Of a DNA stretch of 37,354 bases, positions 21,894 through 30,455 are shown in pieces. The notes under the pieces were generated by a model. That model did no database searches, was not told the DNA's origin, and saw only the letters and a list, made by a program, of their open reading frames with translations. The position numbers and the translations under genes were made by a program. Origin of the DNA: an uncultured Bacilli bacterium (GTDB lineage Bacteria > Bacillota_I > Bacilli_A > RF39 > UBA660); assembly GCA_947585595.1 (NCBI GenBank), contig CANPXB010000015.1, positions 1 through 37,354 on the forward strand. Reading direction: 5' to 3'. Each line of letters begins with the position of its first letter. Within the stretch, counting starts at the first letter, position 1.

Positions 21894-23754
21894 CTTTACC
21901 ATATTCCTTTTTTAAATAAACTGATAGGATTGATATATCAGCAGGGTTTACACCACTAATACGAATTGCTTGAGCGATGGTTTTTGGTCTTACTTCTTTT
22001 AGTTTTTGACGAGCTTCGGAAGCAATATTTTTAATCTTATCATAGTCAATATCTTCTGGTATTTGTTTTTTTTCTAGTTTTAACATTTTTTCAGCTTCTT
22101 TATAAGCTTTAGCAATGTAACCTTCATATTTTAAATTTATTTCAATTTGTTCTTTAATTTCTTCTGGATATGGTATTTCAACTATTTCATCTAAAAATGA
22201 CATAGTTATTTCTGGTCTTTTGATTAATTGTTCTAAGGTAATACCATTATTAGGTACTTGATAATTATTAGCAATAAATTTATTTTTGATATCGTCAGTT
22301 AATTTTAATTTTGTATCTTTCATGTAAGTTAATAATTCATTAATAGATGCTTCTTTTTCTTGTAAACGATTTATTTGTTCATCATTAATTAAACCTACTT
22401 CATAACCATATTTTCTTAAACGTAAATCAGCATTATCACTACGTAGTAATAATCTAAATTCAGCACGTGATGTTAAAAGACGATATGGATCTCTAATCCC
22501 TTTAGTAATCAAATCATCAATTAAGACACCGATATAAGCATCAGATCTTTTTAAGACGAATGGTTCTTTACCTTCTAATTTTAAGGAAGCATTAATTCCA
22601 GCCATTAAACCTTGGCAGGCAGCTTCTTCATAACCGCTAGTTCCATTTATTTGACCGGCAGTATATAAATTTTCTAATATTTTAGTTTCTAAGGAGGCAT
22701 TTAATTGCGTTGGATAGATAGCATCATATTCAATAGCATAACCATATTTTAAAATTTTAGCATTTTCTAAACCTGGTAAACTATGAACCATTTGTTCTTG
22801 AATTTCTGGAGGCATAGAAGTTGAAAATCCTTGAAGATAGATATCATCATAATAACGACTTTCTGGTTCTAAGAATAATTGATGTCTTTCTTTATCAGCA
22901 AAACGAGTTACTTTATCTTCAATAGAAGGGCAATATCTTGGACCAATACCTTTAATATCATCTAAAGCACCATACATACTTGATTTATTTAAATTATCTC
23001 TAATTATTTGATGGGTTTTTTCCGTTGTATATGTTAAATAACATGGTTCTTGTTCTTCGATTTTATATGATGGTTCTAAATCAAAACTAAAGGTATGATA
23101 TACATCATCACCTGGTTCTAATTTAGTTTTAGAAAAATCAATAGATTTACGATCTATTCTTTGAGGTGTACCTGTTTTTAATCTAATTATATTAAAACCA
23201 TATTCTTTTAATTTATCGCTTAGGAAGTTAGATGGTTTTTCACCATGAGGACCTTTTCTAGTACGAGTATTTCCCACTAAGATATCAGCTTTTAAATAAG
23301 TACCTGTAGTTAGAATGACAGCTTGAGAAATAATTTTAGTTCCATCTTCTAGGATAACTCCCCCTACTTTGCCGTCTTCAACTATTAAATCTTCTACCAT
23401 ACCTTCTTTAATATCTAAGTATTCTAATTTATTTAAAGTATCTAACATTTCTTTAGGATAAGCAATTTTATCGCCTTGAGCACGTAAAGATTGAACAGCT
23501 GGGCCTTTAGCACTGTTTAGCATTTTGATTTGTAAGTGAGTTTTATCAGCAACTTTACCCATGATACCACCTAAGGCATCTATTTCTCTTACGACTATTC
23601 CTTTAGCGCTGCCGCCAATATGAGGATTACAAGGCATATCAGCAATATTCTTTAAATTACTAGTTATTAATAAAGTTTTATGTTTTTTAGTAGCGCAGGC
23701 ATGAGCTGCTTCACAGCCGGCATGTCCCCCACCAACAACAATTATTTCATACAT
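21886..23754 (-). CDS. mnmG: tRNA uridine-34 5-carboxymethylaminomethyl modification enzyme MnmG
   Basis: FAD protein that, with MnmE, installs cmnm5 at wobble U34 of several tRNAs. FAD-binding GxGxxG motif VVGGGHAGCEAAHA is at the N-terminus; MPCNPHIGGSAKGIVVREIDALGG and LKTGTPQRIDRKSIDF are signature stretches, and YTAGQINGTSGYEEAACQGLMAGINA is the second one. Length 622 is normal. AGAGGTG precedes the ATG. It lies 18 nt after mnmE, its partner, and overlaps rsmG. Confidence 0.97.
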   Translation of the reverse strand: MYEIIVVGGGHAGCEAAHACATKKHKTLLITSNLKNIADMPCNPHIGGSAKGIVVREIDALGGIMGKVADKTHLQIKMLNSAKGPAVQSLRAQGDKIAYPKEMLDTLNKLEYLDIKEGMVEDLIVEDGKVGGVILEDGTKIISQAVILTTGTYLKADILVGNTRTRKGPHGEKPSNFLSDKLKEYGFNIIRLKTGTPQRIDRKSIDFSKTKLEPGDDVYHTFSFDLEPSYKIEEQEPCYLTYTTEKTHQIIRDNLNKSSMYGALDDIKGIGPRYCPSIEDKVTRFADKERHQLFLEPESRYYDDIYLQGFSTSMPPEIQEQMVHSLPGLENAKILKYGYAIEYDAIYPTQLNASLETKILENLYTAGQINGTSGYEEAACQGLMAGINASLKLEGKEPFVLKRSDAYIGVLIDDLITKGIRDPYRLLTSRAEFRLLLRSDNADLRLRKYGYEVGLINDEQINRLQEKEASINELLTYMKDTKLKLTDDIKNKFIANNYQVPNNGITLEQLIKRPEITMSFLDEIVEIPYPEEIKEQIEINLKYEGYIAKAYKEAEKMLKLEKKQIPEDIDYDKIKNIASEARQKLKEVRPKTIAQAIRISGVNPADISILSVYLKKEYGKDE

Positions 23755-23772
23755 AGTTATTCACACCTCTTT

Positions 23773-25140
23773 TTATTTCCCAAGACAAAATCTACTAAAC
23801 ATTTCATCTAGTAATTCTTCTTCATAAGTAGTTCCATTAATCATACCTAATTGTTCCCAGATATTTTTAATATCAAGTTCTATCATATCTATTGGACGAT
23901 TATCTTTTAAACCTTGTTCTATTTCATTAATTGAAGTTAGACATTGTCTTAAGATACTGATACTACGACTATTACTTAGGTATGTTGGATCAGCGCTTTC
24001 TAATTTATTTAAGTTAAATAATTCAATTATTTTTTCTTTTAATTTGTCAATTCCAAGATTATCTTTAATACTCATGTTGATAATACGAGATTTATCAACA
24101 TCTAATTTAGTTAAATCTAATTTAGAAGCTAAGTCACATTTATTTATTATAACAATATATTCTTTTTCTTTTATTTTAGATAATAGTTCTTTGATATCTG
24201 GTGTTAATTCTTCATTATTATTTAAAACTAATAATACTAAATCTGCTTCTTCAATAGTTTTTAAGCTTTTTGAAACACCAATTGATTCTACTTTATCATC
24301 AGTTTTACGAATACCGGCAGTATCTATCATATTTAATATAATACCATTAATACTTATTTGTCCTTCAACGATATCTCTAGTTGTACCAGCTATATCAGTT
24401 ACAATTGCTTTATCTTCTTCTAATAAAGCGTTTAATAAACTACTTTTACCAACATTAGGTCGACCGACGATAGAAGTTTTAATTCCTTCTTTAATTATTT
24501 GACCGTTTTTACTTTCTTCGAGTATTTTATTTATTCTTTCTTTTAAAGCAGTTATTTTAGGAATTAATAATTCATTAGTAATAATATCAACATCATCATA
24601 TTCTGGATAATCGATATTAACATTAATATTAGATATTATTTGCACTAAATCACTACGTAAATTATTAATTAAATCGGATACTTTACCGGTTACAGTGTTA
24701 GTAGCTAGTTCTCTTTGCGTATCAGTTTTAGCGTTGATTAAATCCATTACGCCTTCAGCTTCTAATAAGTCAATACGACCATTTAAGAAAGCTCTTTTAG
24801 TAAATTCACCTGGTTCAGCAAGACGACAACCATTAGTAAGTAATAATTCTAAGACTTTATTGGTTGAGGCGATACCGCCATGAGTGTTTATTTCGACGAC
24901 ATTTTCTCTAGTAAAAGTTTTAGGAGCTAACATAACTGATACTAAGACTTCATCTATTACTTTATTATCTGTTGGATCAATTATTTTACCATAGTTAATA
25001 GTATGAGAATCTACTTTAGTTAAGTCTTTACCTTTAAATAATTTATTAACTATTTCTAAAGCTTCATCACCACTAACTCTGATTATAGCAATAGCTCCTA
25101 CGCCTTGACTGGTAGCAATTGCGCAAATAGTATCATTCAT
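23773..25140 (-). CDS. mnmE: tRNA modification GTPase MnmE
   Basis: GTPase partner of MnmG in wobble-uridine modification. The N-terminal folate-binding domain starts MNDTICAIATSQGVGAIAIIRVSG. The G domain has G1 GRPNVGKSS, G2 DIAGTTRD, G3 DTAG, and G4 NKCD. The C-terminus ends FSRFCLGK, the conserved CxGK with the catalytic cysteine. Length 455 is normal. AAAGGAG lies 9 nt before the ATG. Two extended -10 elements and an NBS lie between jag and mnmE, so it probably starts its own transcript. Confidence 0.97.
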   Translation of the reverse strand: MNDTICAIATSQGVGAIAIIRVSGDEALEIVNKLFKGKDLTKVDSHTINYGKIIDPTDNKVIDEVLVSVMLAPKTFTRENVVEINTHGGIASTNKVLELLLTNGCRLAEPGEFTKRAFLNGRIDLLEAEGVMDLINAKTDTQRELATNTVTGKVSDLINNLRSDLVQIISNINVNIDYPEYDDVDIITNELLIPKITALKERINKILEESKNGQIIKEGIKTSIVGRPNVGKSSLLNALLEEDKAIVTDIAGTTRDIVEGQISINGIILNMIDTAGIRKTDDKVESIGVSKSLKTIEEADLVLLVLNNNEELTPDIKELLSKIKEKEYIVIINKCDLASKLDLTKLDVDKSRIINMSIKDNLGIDKLKEKIIELFNLNKLESADPTYLSNSRSISILRQCLTSINEIEQGLKDNRPIDMIELDIKNIWEQLGMINGTTYEEELLDEMFSRFCLGK

Positions 25141-25163
25141 AGTTTTAGCTCCTTTCGGCCTGT

Positions 25164-25172
25164 ATTATAGCA
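25164..25172 (-). promoter_or_regulatory. Extended -10 promoter of mnmE
   Basis: The minus strand reads TGCTATAAT, a TGn-extended -10, 24 bp before the mnmE start codon, with no good -35. A second identical TGCTATAAT lies upstream at 25211-25219, close to the Noc site. Either or both may drive mnmE. Confidence 0.5.
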
Positions 25173-25224
25173 TATTTTAGATATTTGGGAAATTATTTTA
25201 TTATATATTTATTATAGCAAAATT

Positions 25225-25238
25225 ATTTCCCGGGAAAT
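25225..25238. promoter_or_regulatory. Noc-binding site (NBS) upstream of mnmE
   Basis: ATTTCCCGGGAAAT is a perfect 14-bp palindrome and identical to the Noc-binding consensus of Bacillus subtilis. It lies between the jag terminator and the mnmE promoters, in non-coding DNA. The same 14-mer occurs at 36734. Confidence 0.85.
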
Positions 25239-25266
25239 AAAAAAGAAGAGTTACTTTACTCTTCTT
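25239..25266 (-). terminator. jag rho-independent terminator
   Basis: On the minus strand AAGAAGAG-TAAAGTAA-CTCTTCTT followed by TTTT. The stem covers the last jag codons. It ends the rpmH-rnpA-yidC-jag unit. Confidence 0.8.
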
Positions 25267-25897
25267 CACCATTTTCTTCTGGCTCTTCTGTTTCGACATA
25301 TCTAATAACAATATGACGATTAGGTTCTTCACCTTCACTAGTAGTTGATAGATTTTTGTATTTAGATAAGGCATTATGAATTATTCTTCTTTCATAAGAG
25401 TTCATATTATCTAAACTTACATCAATTTTAGTTTTTAATACTTCACGAGCAATTCGTTTAGCATTTCTTTCTAAATTAGATATTTTCTTTTCTTTATAAT
25501 TTTCAACATCTAATAAGATATATGGATATGTACCTATTTCATTAAAGGCAATTTGTCTTAAAACTGTTTGAATAGCCATTAATGTTTGACCATTCTTGCC
25601 TATTAAAATATTATTTTTATCAGAATACATTTTAATATTTATTTGTTCATCTCTAACATTTGTTTCAAATTGACATTCAATTCCCATATTTTTTAACATT
25701 TCAGCTAATTTTTCTTTTAAGAAATTAGCAACATCAGTTATTTTTACTATTTTGCAAACATAAGTTGTAGCTTTGAATAATTTACCCTTTTTTTCTTCTT
25801 CTTTAATGAATACTTCATTTTCTGAAACATTTAATTCAGCTAAAGCTTTTTCTTTAGCTTCCTCTTTTGTTTTTCCTTCAAATACTTCTATCTTCAT
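25256..25897 (-). CDS. jag: RNA-binding protein Jag/KhpB
   Basis: RNA-binding protein that works with KhpA and is linked to cell elongation and division in Firmicutes; encoded with yidC almost universally. Domain order: Jag-N (about 1-50, MKIEVFEGKTKEEAKEKALAELN), type II KH (about 70-145, with the GxxG loop GKNG in NILIGKNGQTLMAIQ), and R3H (about 150-205, RRIIHNALSKYKNL). The C-terminus is acidic. ATG 25897 is preferred over a reading six codons longer because AGAGGATG lies before it and it begins right after the yidC stop. Confidence 0.95.
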   Translation of the reverse strand: MKIEVFEGKTKEEAKEKALAELNVSENEVFIKEEEKKGKLFKATTYVCKIVKITDVANFLKEKLAEMLKNMGIECQFETNVRDEQINIKMYSDKNNILIGKNGQTLMAIQTVLRQIAFNEIGTYPYILLDVENYKEKKISNLERNAKRIAREVLKTKIDVSLDNMNSYERRIIHNALSKYKNLSTTSEGEEPNRHIVIRYVETEEPEENGEEE

Positions 25898-25898
25898 A

Positions 25899-26837
25899 CT
25901 ACATCCTCTTTCCAATTAGTTTCTTTATAATAAAATTCTGAATAACAGCAAAGCCGTTTGTTACGATCCAGTATAAGGCGATAGCTGTTGGTAAACTTAA
26001 TGATGCAACGGAAACCATTAAAATCATAAAGATAAACATGAAATTCATTTGTTGAGCCATTTCGGAATTTTTATCTTGACTAGCCATTGATATTTTAAAT
26101 GATAAATATGTTGTTAAGATAATTAGAATTATTAACACAATATATAGATAATTATGTTGCATAATACCAGTTACTGGTGTCATACCTAAATTCATTGTTA
26201 GGAAGTTTCCTTCAAAAATAGCAGGTACTCTATTAATTGCTTCTAAGAAAGCAAAGAATAAAGGTAATTGGATAAATGCTAGTAAACAACCACTTACCGG
26301 ATTTATTTCATATTTTTTATAAAGTAACATTGTTTCTTGGCTCTTAGCCATTAATGAATCATTATCTGTTTTATTACGATATTTTCTTTCAATTCTTTCC
26401 ATTTCTGGTTGGATCTTTTTCATGTTTTCGGATTGTTTAACTGTTTTGATTTGAATTGGTAACATTATTAATCTTATTATTAATCCAATAACCATTACAG
26501 AAATACCCATATTTTTAACTAAATAACCAAATTTTAAGATTATATATGCTAATGGTTTAATAAAGATTGATTCCCATAATCCTTGATATTTTAACTTATT
26601 AGGTGTGAATTCTTTACAAGTTGGTAAATCTTCTAAACTAACTTTTAAATCACCATCATATTTTTCATAAGTCTTTAATAAATCTTCATCACTTGGTTTA
26701 CATAAGATATTAGATGTAAGAGTTTGACCAGTTTTTTCATTAGTAACTGCTTCTTTACCATCTTTTAAGGTTTGAGTACAACCAGTTAATAATATTAGTA
26801 ATAATGCGATAATAAATATTTTTGTTCTTTTTTTCAC
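25899..26837 (-). CDS. yidC: Membrane protein insertase YidC/SpoIIIJ (lipoprotein)
   Basis: Inserts and folds membrane proteins alone or with SecYEG; the SpoIIIJ paralogue of Bacillus is also needed in the forespore. A lipoprotein signal ends in the lipobox LTGC (Cys about residue 20). The Oxa1 domain has five spans starting at about residue 96 (LAYIILKFGYLVKNMGISVMVIGLIIRLIMLPIQIKTVKQSE), with the hydrophilic-groove Arg in LIIRLIMLPIQ. Length 312. The start is GTG with AGGGTGAT upstream, where the rnpA stop lies. Whether a second YidC exists elsewhere cannot be seen. Confidence 0.96.
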   Translation of the reverse strand: MKKRTKIFIIALLLILLTGCTQTLKDGKEAVTNEKTGQTLTSNILCKPSDEDLLKTYEKYDGDLKVSLEDLPTCKEFTPNKLKYQGLWESIFIKPLAYIILKFGYLVKNMGISVMVIGLIIRLIMLPIQIKTVKQSENMKKIQPEMERIERKYRNKTDNDSLMAKSQETMLLYKKYEINPVSGCLLAFIQLPLFFAFLEAINRVPAIFEGNFLTMNLGMTPVTGIMQHNYLYIVLIILIILTTYLSFKISMASQDKNSEMAQQMNFMFIFMILMVSVASLSLPTAIALYWIVTNGFAVIQNFIIKKLIGKRM

Positions 26838-26841
26838 TGTA

Positions 26842-27168
26842 TCACCCTTGTTTTTTTAATAAATCTACTAAAGCTGACTCTAATTCTGAATATTTAACTT
26901 CAGTACAGCTCCTTCTTATCATTATAATATAATTGTTGTTATTTTTAAATAAATTTCTGTTATTATCGATAATTGATCGAACTTGTCTTTTTAATTTATT
27001 TCTGATATGAGCTTTACCGACTTTATTACTAATAGCGATACCAAAATTTATTTCTGGTTCTTCTTTTTTAGAACTATATAAGACAAAATACGAATTTTTT
27101 ATATAATTACCATTTTTGATTATATAATTAAATAATTTTTGATTTTTAATAGTTTCGGCCCTTTTCAT
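26842..27168 (-). CDS. rnpA: Ribonuclease P protein component
   Basis: Protein subunit of RNase P, which matures the 5' ends of tRNAs together with RnpB RNA. 108 residues, basic. The signature is KVGKAHIRNKLKRQVRSIIDNN, equivalent to the RNR motif, plus SNKVGKA. It follows rpmH after a terminator-like hairpin and abuts yidC. The ribosome site is poor (GGATGAAAGAAT), so expression may be low relative to rpmH. Confidence 0.95.
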   Translation of the reverse strand: MKRAETIKNQKLFNYIIKNGNYIKNSYFVLYSSKKEEPEINFGIAISNKVGKAHIRNKLKRQVRSIIDNNRNLFKNNNNYIIMIRRSCTEVKYSELESALVDLLKKQG

Positions 27169-27192
27169 ATTCTTTCATCCTTTTTTATACAT

Positions 27193-27214
27193 AAAAAACC
27201 ACTTAAGATAGTGG
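27193..27214 (-). terminator. Terminator/attenuator between rpmH and rnpA
   Basis: On the minus strand CCACT-ATCTTA-AGTGG followed by six T residues, just after the rpmH stop. It likely lowers transcription from the ribosomal gene into rnpA. Confidence 0.75.
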
Positions 27215-27215
27215 C

Positions 27216-27341
27216 TTATTTAACTACGACTTTTTTACGTCCCTTTTTTCTTCTTGAATTTAGAATATTACTTTCTTTTCTAGCAAAAAATCCATGTTTT
27301 TTAGCTCTTTTTCTATTATTTGGTTGATAAGTTCTTTTCAT
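27216..27341 (-). CDS. rpmH: Ribosomal protein bL34
   Basis: 41-residue, highly basic large-subunit protein: starts [20 protein letters not shown] and ends GRKKVVVK. The first 18 residues match bL34 almost exactly. Start ATG at 27339-27341 with GGAGGTG 7 nt upstream. It heads the rpmH-rnpA-yidC-jag cluster running away from oriC. Confidence 0.97.
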   Translation of the reverse strand: MKRTYQPNNRKRAKKHGFFARKESNILNSRRKKGRKKVVVK

Positions 27342-27374
27342 GTATTACACCTCCACATCTAAATAAGCTCCCTT

Positions 27375-27404
27375 ATTATAATATTAAGATTTAAAAAAAG
27401 TCAA
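27375..27404 (-). promoter_or_regulatory. rpmH sigma-A promoter
   Basis: On the minus strand TTGACT (27399-27404), an 18-nt spacer and TATAAT (27375-27380). It marks the left border of oriC. Confidence 0.7.
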
Positions 27405-27672
27405 GAAATATCGGGTCATACTTCAATTTTGGCATTAATTAGACATTTATCAACAGTTACCTGTGAATATGTGGATAACTTTTTTAACATGTTTATTTGT
27501 AATTTGTGGATAATGTGAATAAATTGCTTAAGATTAGGGATTTATTGTCATTTTTTGTAGATAACTTTGTTTATAGATATGTGGATGAAAAAAATTTTAA
27601 AAATATTACTTTTATTTTTCCACAGGTTGAGTTAAAATATTTGTACATAAATGGCAAAGTGGGGTGATGGGA
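27405..27672. other. oriC, upstream part with DnaA boxes
   Basis: Between rpmH and dnaA. Perfect DnaA boxes (TTATCCACA, here as TGTGGATAA) lie at 27470-27478 and 27505-27513. One-mismatch boxes are TTATCAACA at 27447-27455, TGTGAATAA at 27514-27522, TGTAGATAA at 27556-27564, TGTGGATGA at 27580-27588 and TTTTCCACA at 27616-27624; TGTGAATAT at 27462-27470 is a further weak match. Most face the same way. AT-rich tracts separate them. I see no convincing -35/-10 pair for dnaA; DnaA autoregulation through these boxes is expected. Confidence 0.88.
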
Positions 27673-29034
27673 TTGAACTCAGAAGAGATCTGGGCACAGT
27701 TTTTAGATATTATTAAAGAAAAACTTAACCCAGTATCTTTTAGTACATGGTTTAGAGATACTAAATTACATGAGATTACTGATTCGAAGATAGTATTACA
27801 AGTACCAATGCCTTTACACAAGAAATTTTTATTATCAAATTATTATGATTTAATGGATGAGGCTTTTTCTAAAATTACAGGGGTAAAAAGGGATATAGAA
27901 TGTTTATTGGAAGAAGAAATTGAAGTTCCAGCTACAGAATTAATTAATGAGGTTGTTAATGAACAAATAGATATTCACAATGATGATACTCCTTTTGAAA
28001 CTAATTTAAAACCAAGTTTAAATTTTGATAATTTTGTAGTAGGGGATACGAATAAGTTTGCTAGAACTGCTGCTTTTGCAGTTGCTGAGAATCCTGGAGT
28101 TCAATTCAATCCATTATTTATATATGGAAAAAGTGGTATTGGAAAAACACATTTAATGCATGCGATTGGAAATTATATTACAGAACATCATAAAGATCTT
28201 AAGGTATTATATACTACTAGTGATGATTTTAGAAAAGATTATACTGGTAGTGATAGTAATGATAATAAAGAATATTTTAATAAATTTAAAAATAAATATC
28301 GTAATGTAGATGTTTTAATTATTGATGATATTCAATATTTAGTTGATGCGAAAAAGACACAAGAGGAATTTTTCCATACTTTTAATTATCTACATGATAA
28401 TAATAAACAAATTATAATAAGTTCAGATAGATCACCTGATGATTTAAAATTACTTGAAGATCGTCTTAGAAGTAGATTTGCTTGGGGATTACCTGTTGAT
28501 ATTTATCCACCTGATTTTGATTTAAGATGTCGTATTATAAAAGATAAAATTAACAGAATTCCTAATTTAGCTAATAAAATTACTGATGAAGCAGTTGAAT
28601 TTATTGCTAATAATTGTGATACTGATGTAAGAAGTATTGAAGGTGTAATAAATAGATTAGTAGCTTATACAGCAATCTTTGTACCTACTAAATTGGATTT
28701 AGAATTTACTAATGAAGCACTAAAAGATTATTTAACTAAAAATCCTTATATGAATAATGATATTGCTAGTATTCAAAAAGCAGTAGCTGATTATTACAAT
28801 ATAACGGTAGAAGTATTAAAAGGTAAAAAGAGAAGTAAAGATATAGCTTATGCAAGAATGCTTGCAATGTATTTATGTCGAATGATGACTGATCAATCAT
28901 TTCCAAGAATCGGCTTAGAATTTGGTGGTAAAGATCATTCAACAGTAATACATGCTGTTAATACAATTGAAGATGATTTAAAAAATAATAGTCAATTAAA
29001 AGAAATTATTAATGAAATTAAATCTAAATTATAA
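27673..29034 (+). CDS. dnaA: Chromosomal replication initiator DnaA
   Basis: AAA+ initiator that binds DnaA boxes and opens oriC. Domain I is about residues 1-85 (NSEEIWAQFLDIIKEKLNPVSFSTWF..), followed by a short linker. The AAA+ domain has Walker A YGKSGIGKTHLMHA, Walker B VLIIDDIQYL, and sensor/arginine-finger LEDRLRSRFAWGL. Domain IV ends with the DnaA signature GGKDHSTVIHAVNTI. Start choice: GTG at 27664, ATG at 27667 and TTG at 27673 are all in frame. The ribosome site GGGGTGAT overlaps the first two and is correctly spaced only for TTG 27673, giving 453 residues. This is inference from spacing. Confidence 0.96.
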   Translation: MNSEEIWAQFLDIIKEKLNPVSFSTWFRDTKLHEITDSKIVLQVPMPLHKKFLLSNYYDLMDEAFSKITGVKRDIECLLEEEIEVPATELINEVVNEQIDIHNDDTPFETNLKPSLNFDNFVVGDTNKFARTAAFAVAENPGVQFNPLFIYGKSGIGKTHLMHAIGNYITEHHKDLKVLYTTSDDFRKDYTGSDSNDNKEYFNKFKNKYRNVDVLIIDDIQYLVDAKKTQEEFFHTFNYLHDNNKQIIISSDRSPDDLKLLEDRLRSRFAWGLPVDIYPPDFDLRCRIIKDKINRIPNLANKITDEAVEFIANNCDTDVRSIEGVINRLVAYTAIFVPTKLDLEFTNEALKDYLTKNPYMNNDIASIQKAVADYYNITVEVLKGKKRSKDIAYARMLAMYLCRMMTDQSFPRIGLEFGGKDHSTVIHAVNTIEDDLKNNSQLKEIINEIKSKL

Positions 29035-29188
29035 TATTGTTAATTAATTGTGATTAAAAGATAAATTATTAACAATTAAAAATGATTAAAATTACTAGAT
29101 AATTGTGGGTAAAACAATAGTTATTCACATTATTAACGTTATAATAATAATAAAACTATTAAAAATAAATAAGAAAGAAGGAATATGA
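29035..29188. other. oriC, dnaA-dnaN part with DnaA boxes and AT repeat
   Basis: Contains DnaA-box-like TGTGGGTAA (29104-29112) and TTATTCACA (29121-29129), then an AT-only trinucleotide run ATAATAATAATAA (29141-29153). A box followed by A/T triplets is the arrangement of a DnaA-trio unwinding element in Bacillus, so this may be where the strands open. A TATAAT in the same place could be the dnaN -10. Two-part origins flanking dnaA are usual in Firmicutes. Confidence 0.7.
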
Positions 29189-30307
29189 ATGAAATTTACA
29201 ATAGAAAAAAATATTTTATTAGAAAATCTATCAAATGTTGTAAAAGCTATTTCTACTAAGAATATTATTCCAATATTAAATGGAGTTAAATTTGAATTGA
29301 ATGATGAAGGTTTATTTTTAACAGCTAGTGATAGTGAATTAACAATTAGAGCCTTTATAGAAAAGAAAGCTATTACTAATATAGAAAAAGAAGGATCTAT
29401 AATAATTCAAAGTAAATATATATTAGATATAATAAGAAAGTTACCTTCTGATTTAGTTAATTTTGAATTAATGGATGGTCTTAAAATAAAGATATCATCT
29501 GATAATAGTCAATACGATTTAAATTGTTTAGATCCTAAAGAATATCCTAGTTTAAAATTAGAAGAAGTTGATAAACCAATAGTTATCAAGGGAAATACTT
29601 TTAAAACAATTATTAATCAAACTTCATTTGCTATATCTACACAAGAATTAAGACCTTTACTTACTGGTATTAATTTCAAGATAGTAGGGGATTTATTTGA
29701 ATGTATTGCAACAGATTCTTATAGATTAGCTAAAAAGAATATAACTTTAGATGCTCCTTGTGATGAAAATATAAATATCGTAATTCCTGGTAAAAATATT
29801 ATGGAATTAGATAAGATTATAAATGAAGATGAAGATGTAGAAATGCATGTATTTACTAATAAAGTATTATTTAAATATAAAAATATTATTTTCCAAAGTA
29901 ATCTTCTTTCTGGAACTTATCCTAATACGTCAAATTTAATTCCTAATGATTTTTCAATTATTGTTAATATTAAATTAGATAATTATTTTAATGCTATTGA
30001 TAGAGCTGCTTTACTTACACAAAATAAAGATAAAAATATAGTTAAAATGAGAATTAAAGGTAATCAAATGATAATTAATTCTTATGCTTCTGAAATAGGT
30101 AAAGTAGAAGAAAAACTTGATATAGAAACAGCTGCTGATACAGATATAGATATTTCATTTAGTGCTAAATATATGTTAGATGCTTTGAAAACAATGAATG
30201 ATGAAGAAATATTAATTTTACTTAACGGAGAAGTTAAACCTATTGTTATTAAATCAGTATCTGATGAATCTTTAATTCAATTAATTTTACCTATTAAAAC
30301 ATTTTAA
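29189..30307 (+). CDS. dnaN: DNA polymerase III sliding clamp (beta subunit)
   Basis: Ring-shaped processivity factor of replication. 372 residues in three similar domains; motifs such as SDSELTIRAFIEKKA, LRPLLTGINFKI, ATDSYRLAKKNITL, SGTYPNTSNLIP and the final LIQLILPIKTF are characteristic. Ribosome site AAGAAGGA. It directly follows dnaA, and its own terminator (30321-30352) isolates it from the comK-like gene. Confidence 0.97.
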   Translation: MKFTIEKNILLENLSNVVKAISTKNIIPILNGVKFELNDEGLFLTASDSELTIRAFIEKKAITNIEKEGSIIIQSKYILDIIRKLPSDLVNFELMDGLKIKISSDNSQYDLNCLDPKEYPSLKLEEVDKPIVIKGNTFKTIINQTSFAISTQELRPLLTGINFKIVGDLFECIATDSYRLAKKNITLDAPCDENINIVIPGKNIMELDKIINEDEDVEMHVFTNKVLFKYKNIIFQSNLLSGTYPNTSNLIPNDFSIIVNIKLDNYFNAIDRAALLTQNKDKNIVKMRIKGNQMIINSYASEIGKVEEKLDIETAADTDIDISFSAKYMLDALKTMNDEEILILLNGEVKPIVIKSVSDESLIQLILPIKTF

Positions 30308-30320
30308 TTAATAAAATATT

Positions 30321-30352
30321 AAGTCACTTTTGTAAAATGAGTGACTTTTTTT
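30321..30352 (+). terminator. dnaN rho-independent terminator
   Basis: AAGTCACT and AGTGACTT pair around an 11-nt loop and run into seven T residues. Confidence 0.88.
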
Positions 30353-30377
30353 AATGAAATTTAATTTTTTTTAATAA

Positions 30378-30411
30378 ATCGACATAATATGACAATTATC
30401 GACATTATAAT
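30378..30411 (+). promoter_or_regulatory. comK-like promoter with three GACA repeats at 10-bp spacing
   Basis: A TATAAT -10 (30406-30411) lies 45 bp before the start codon but has no matching -35. Instead GACA occurs at 30381, 30391 and 30401, exactly one helical turn apart, within ATCGACATAAT / ATGACAATT / ATCGACATTAT. Face-aligned repeats without a -35 suggest an activator- or repressor-controlled promoter. No AAAAN5TTTT ComK box is seen here. Confidence 0.45.
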
Positions 30412-30455
30412 GGTTTATAAGGGTGGTAAATTTTGGAAAGAGGGAGGTTTGGAAT

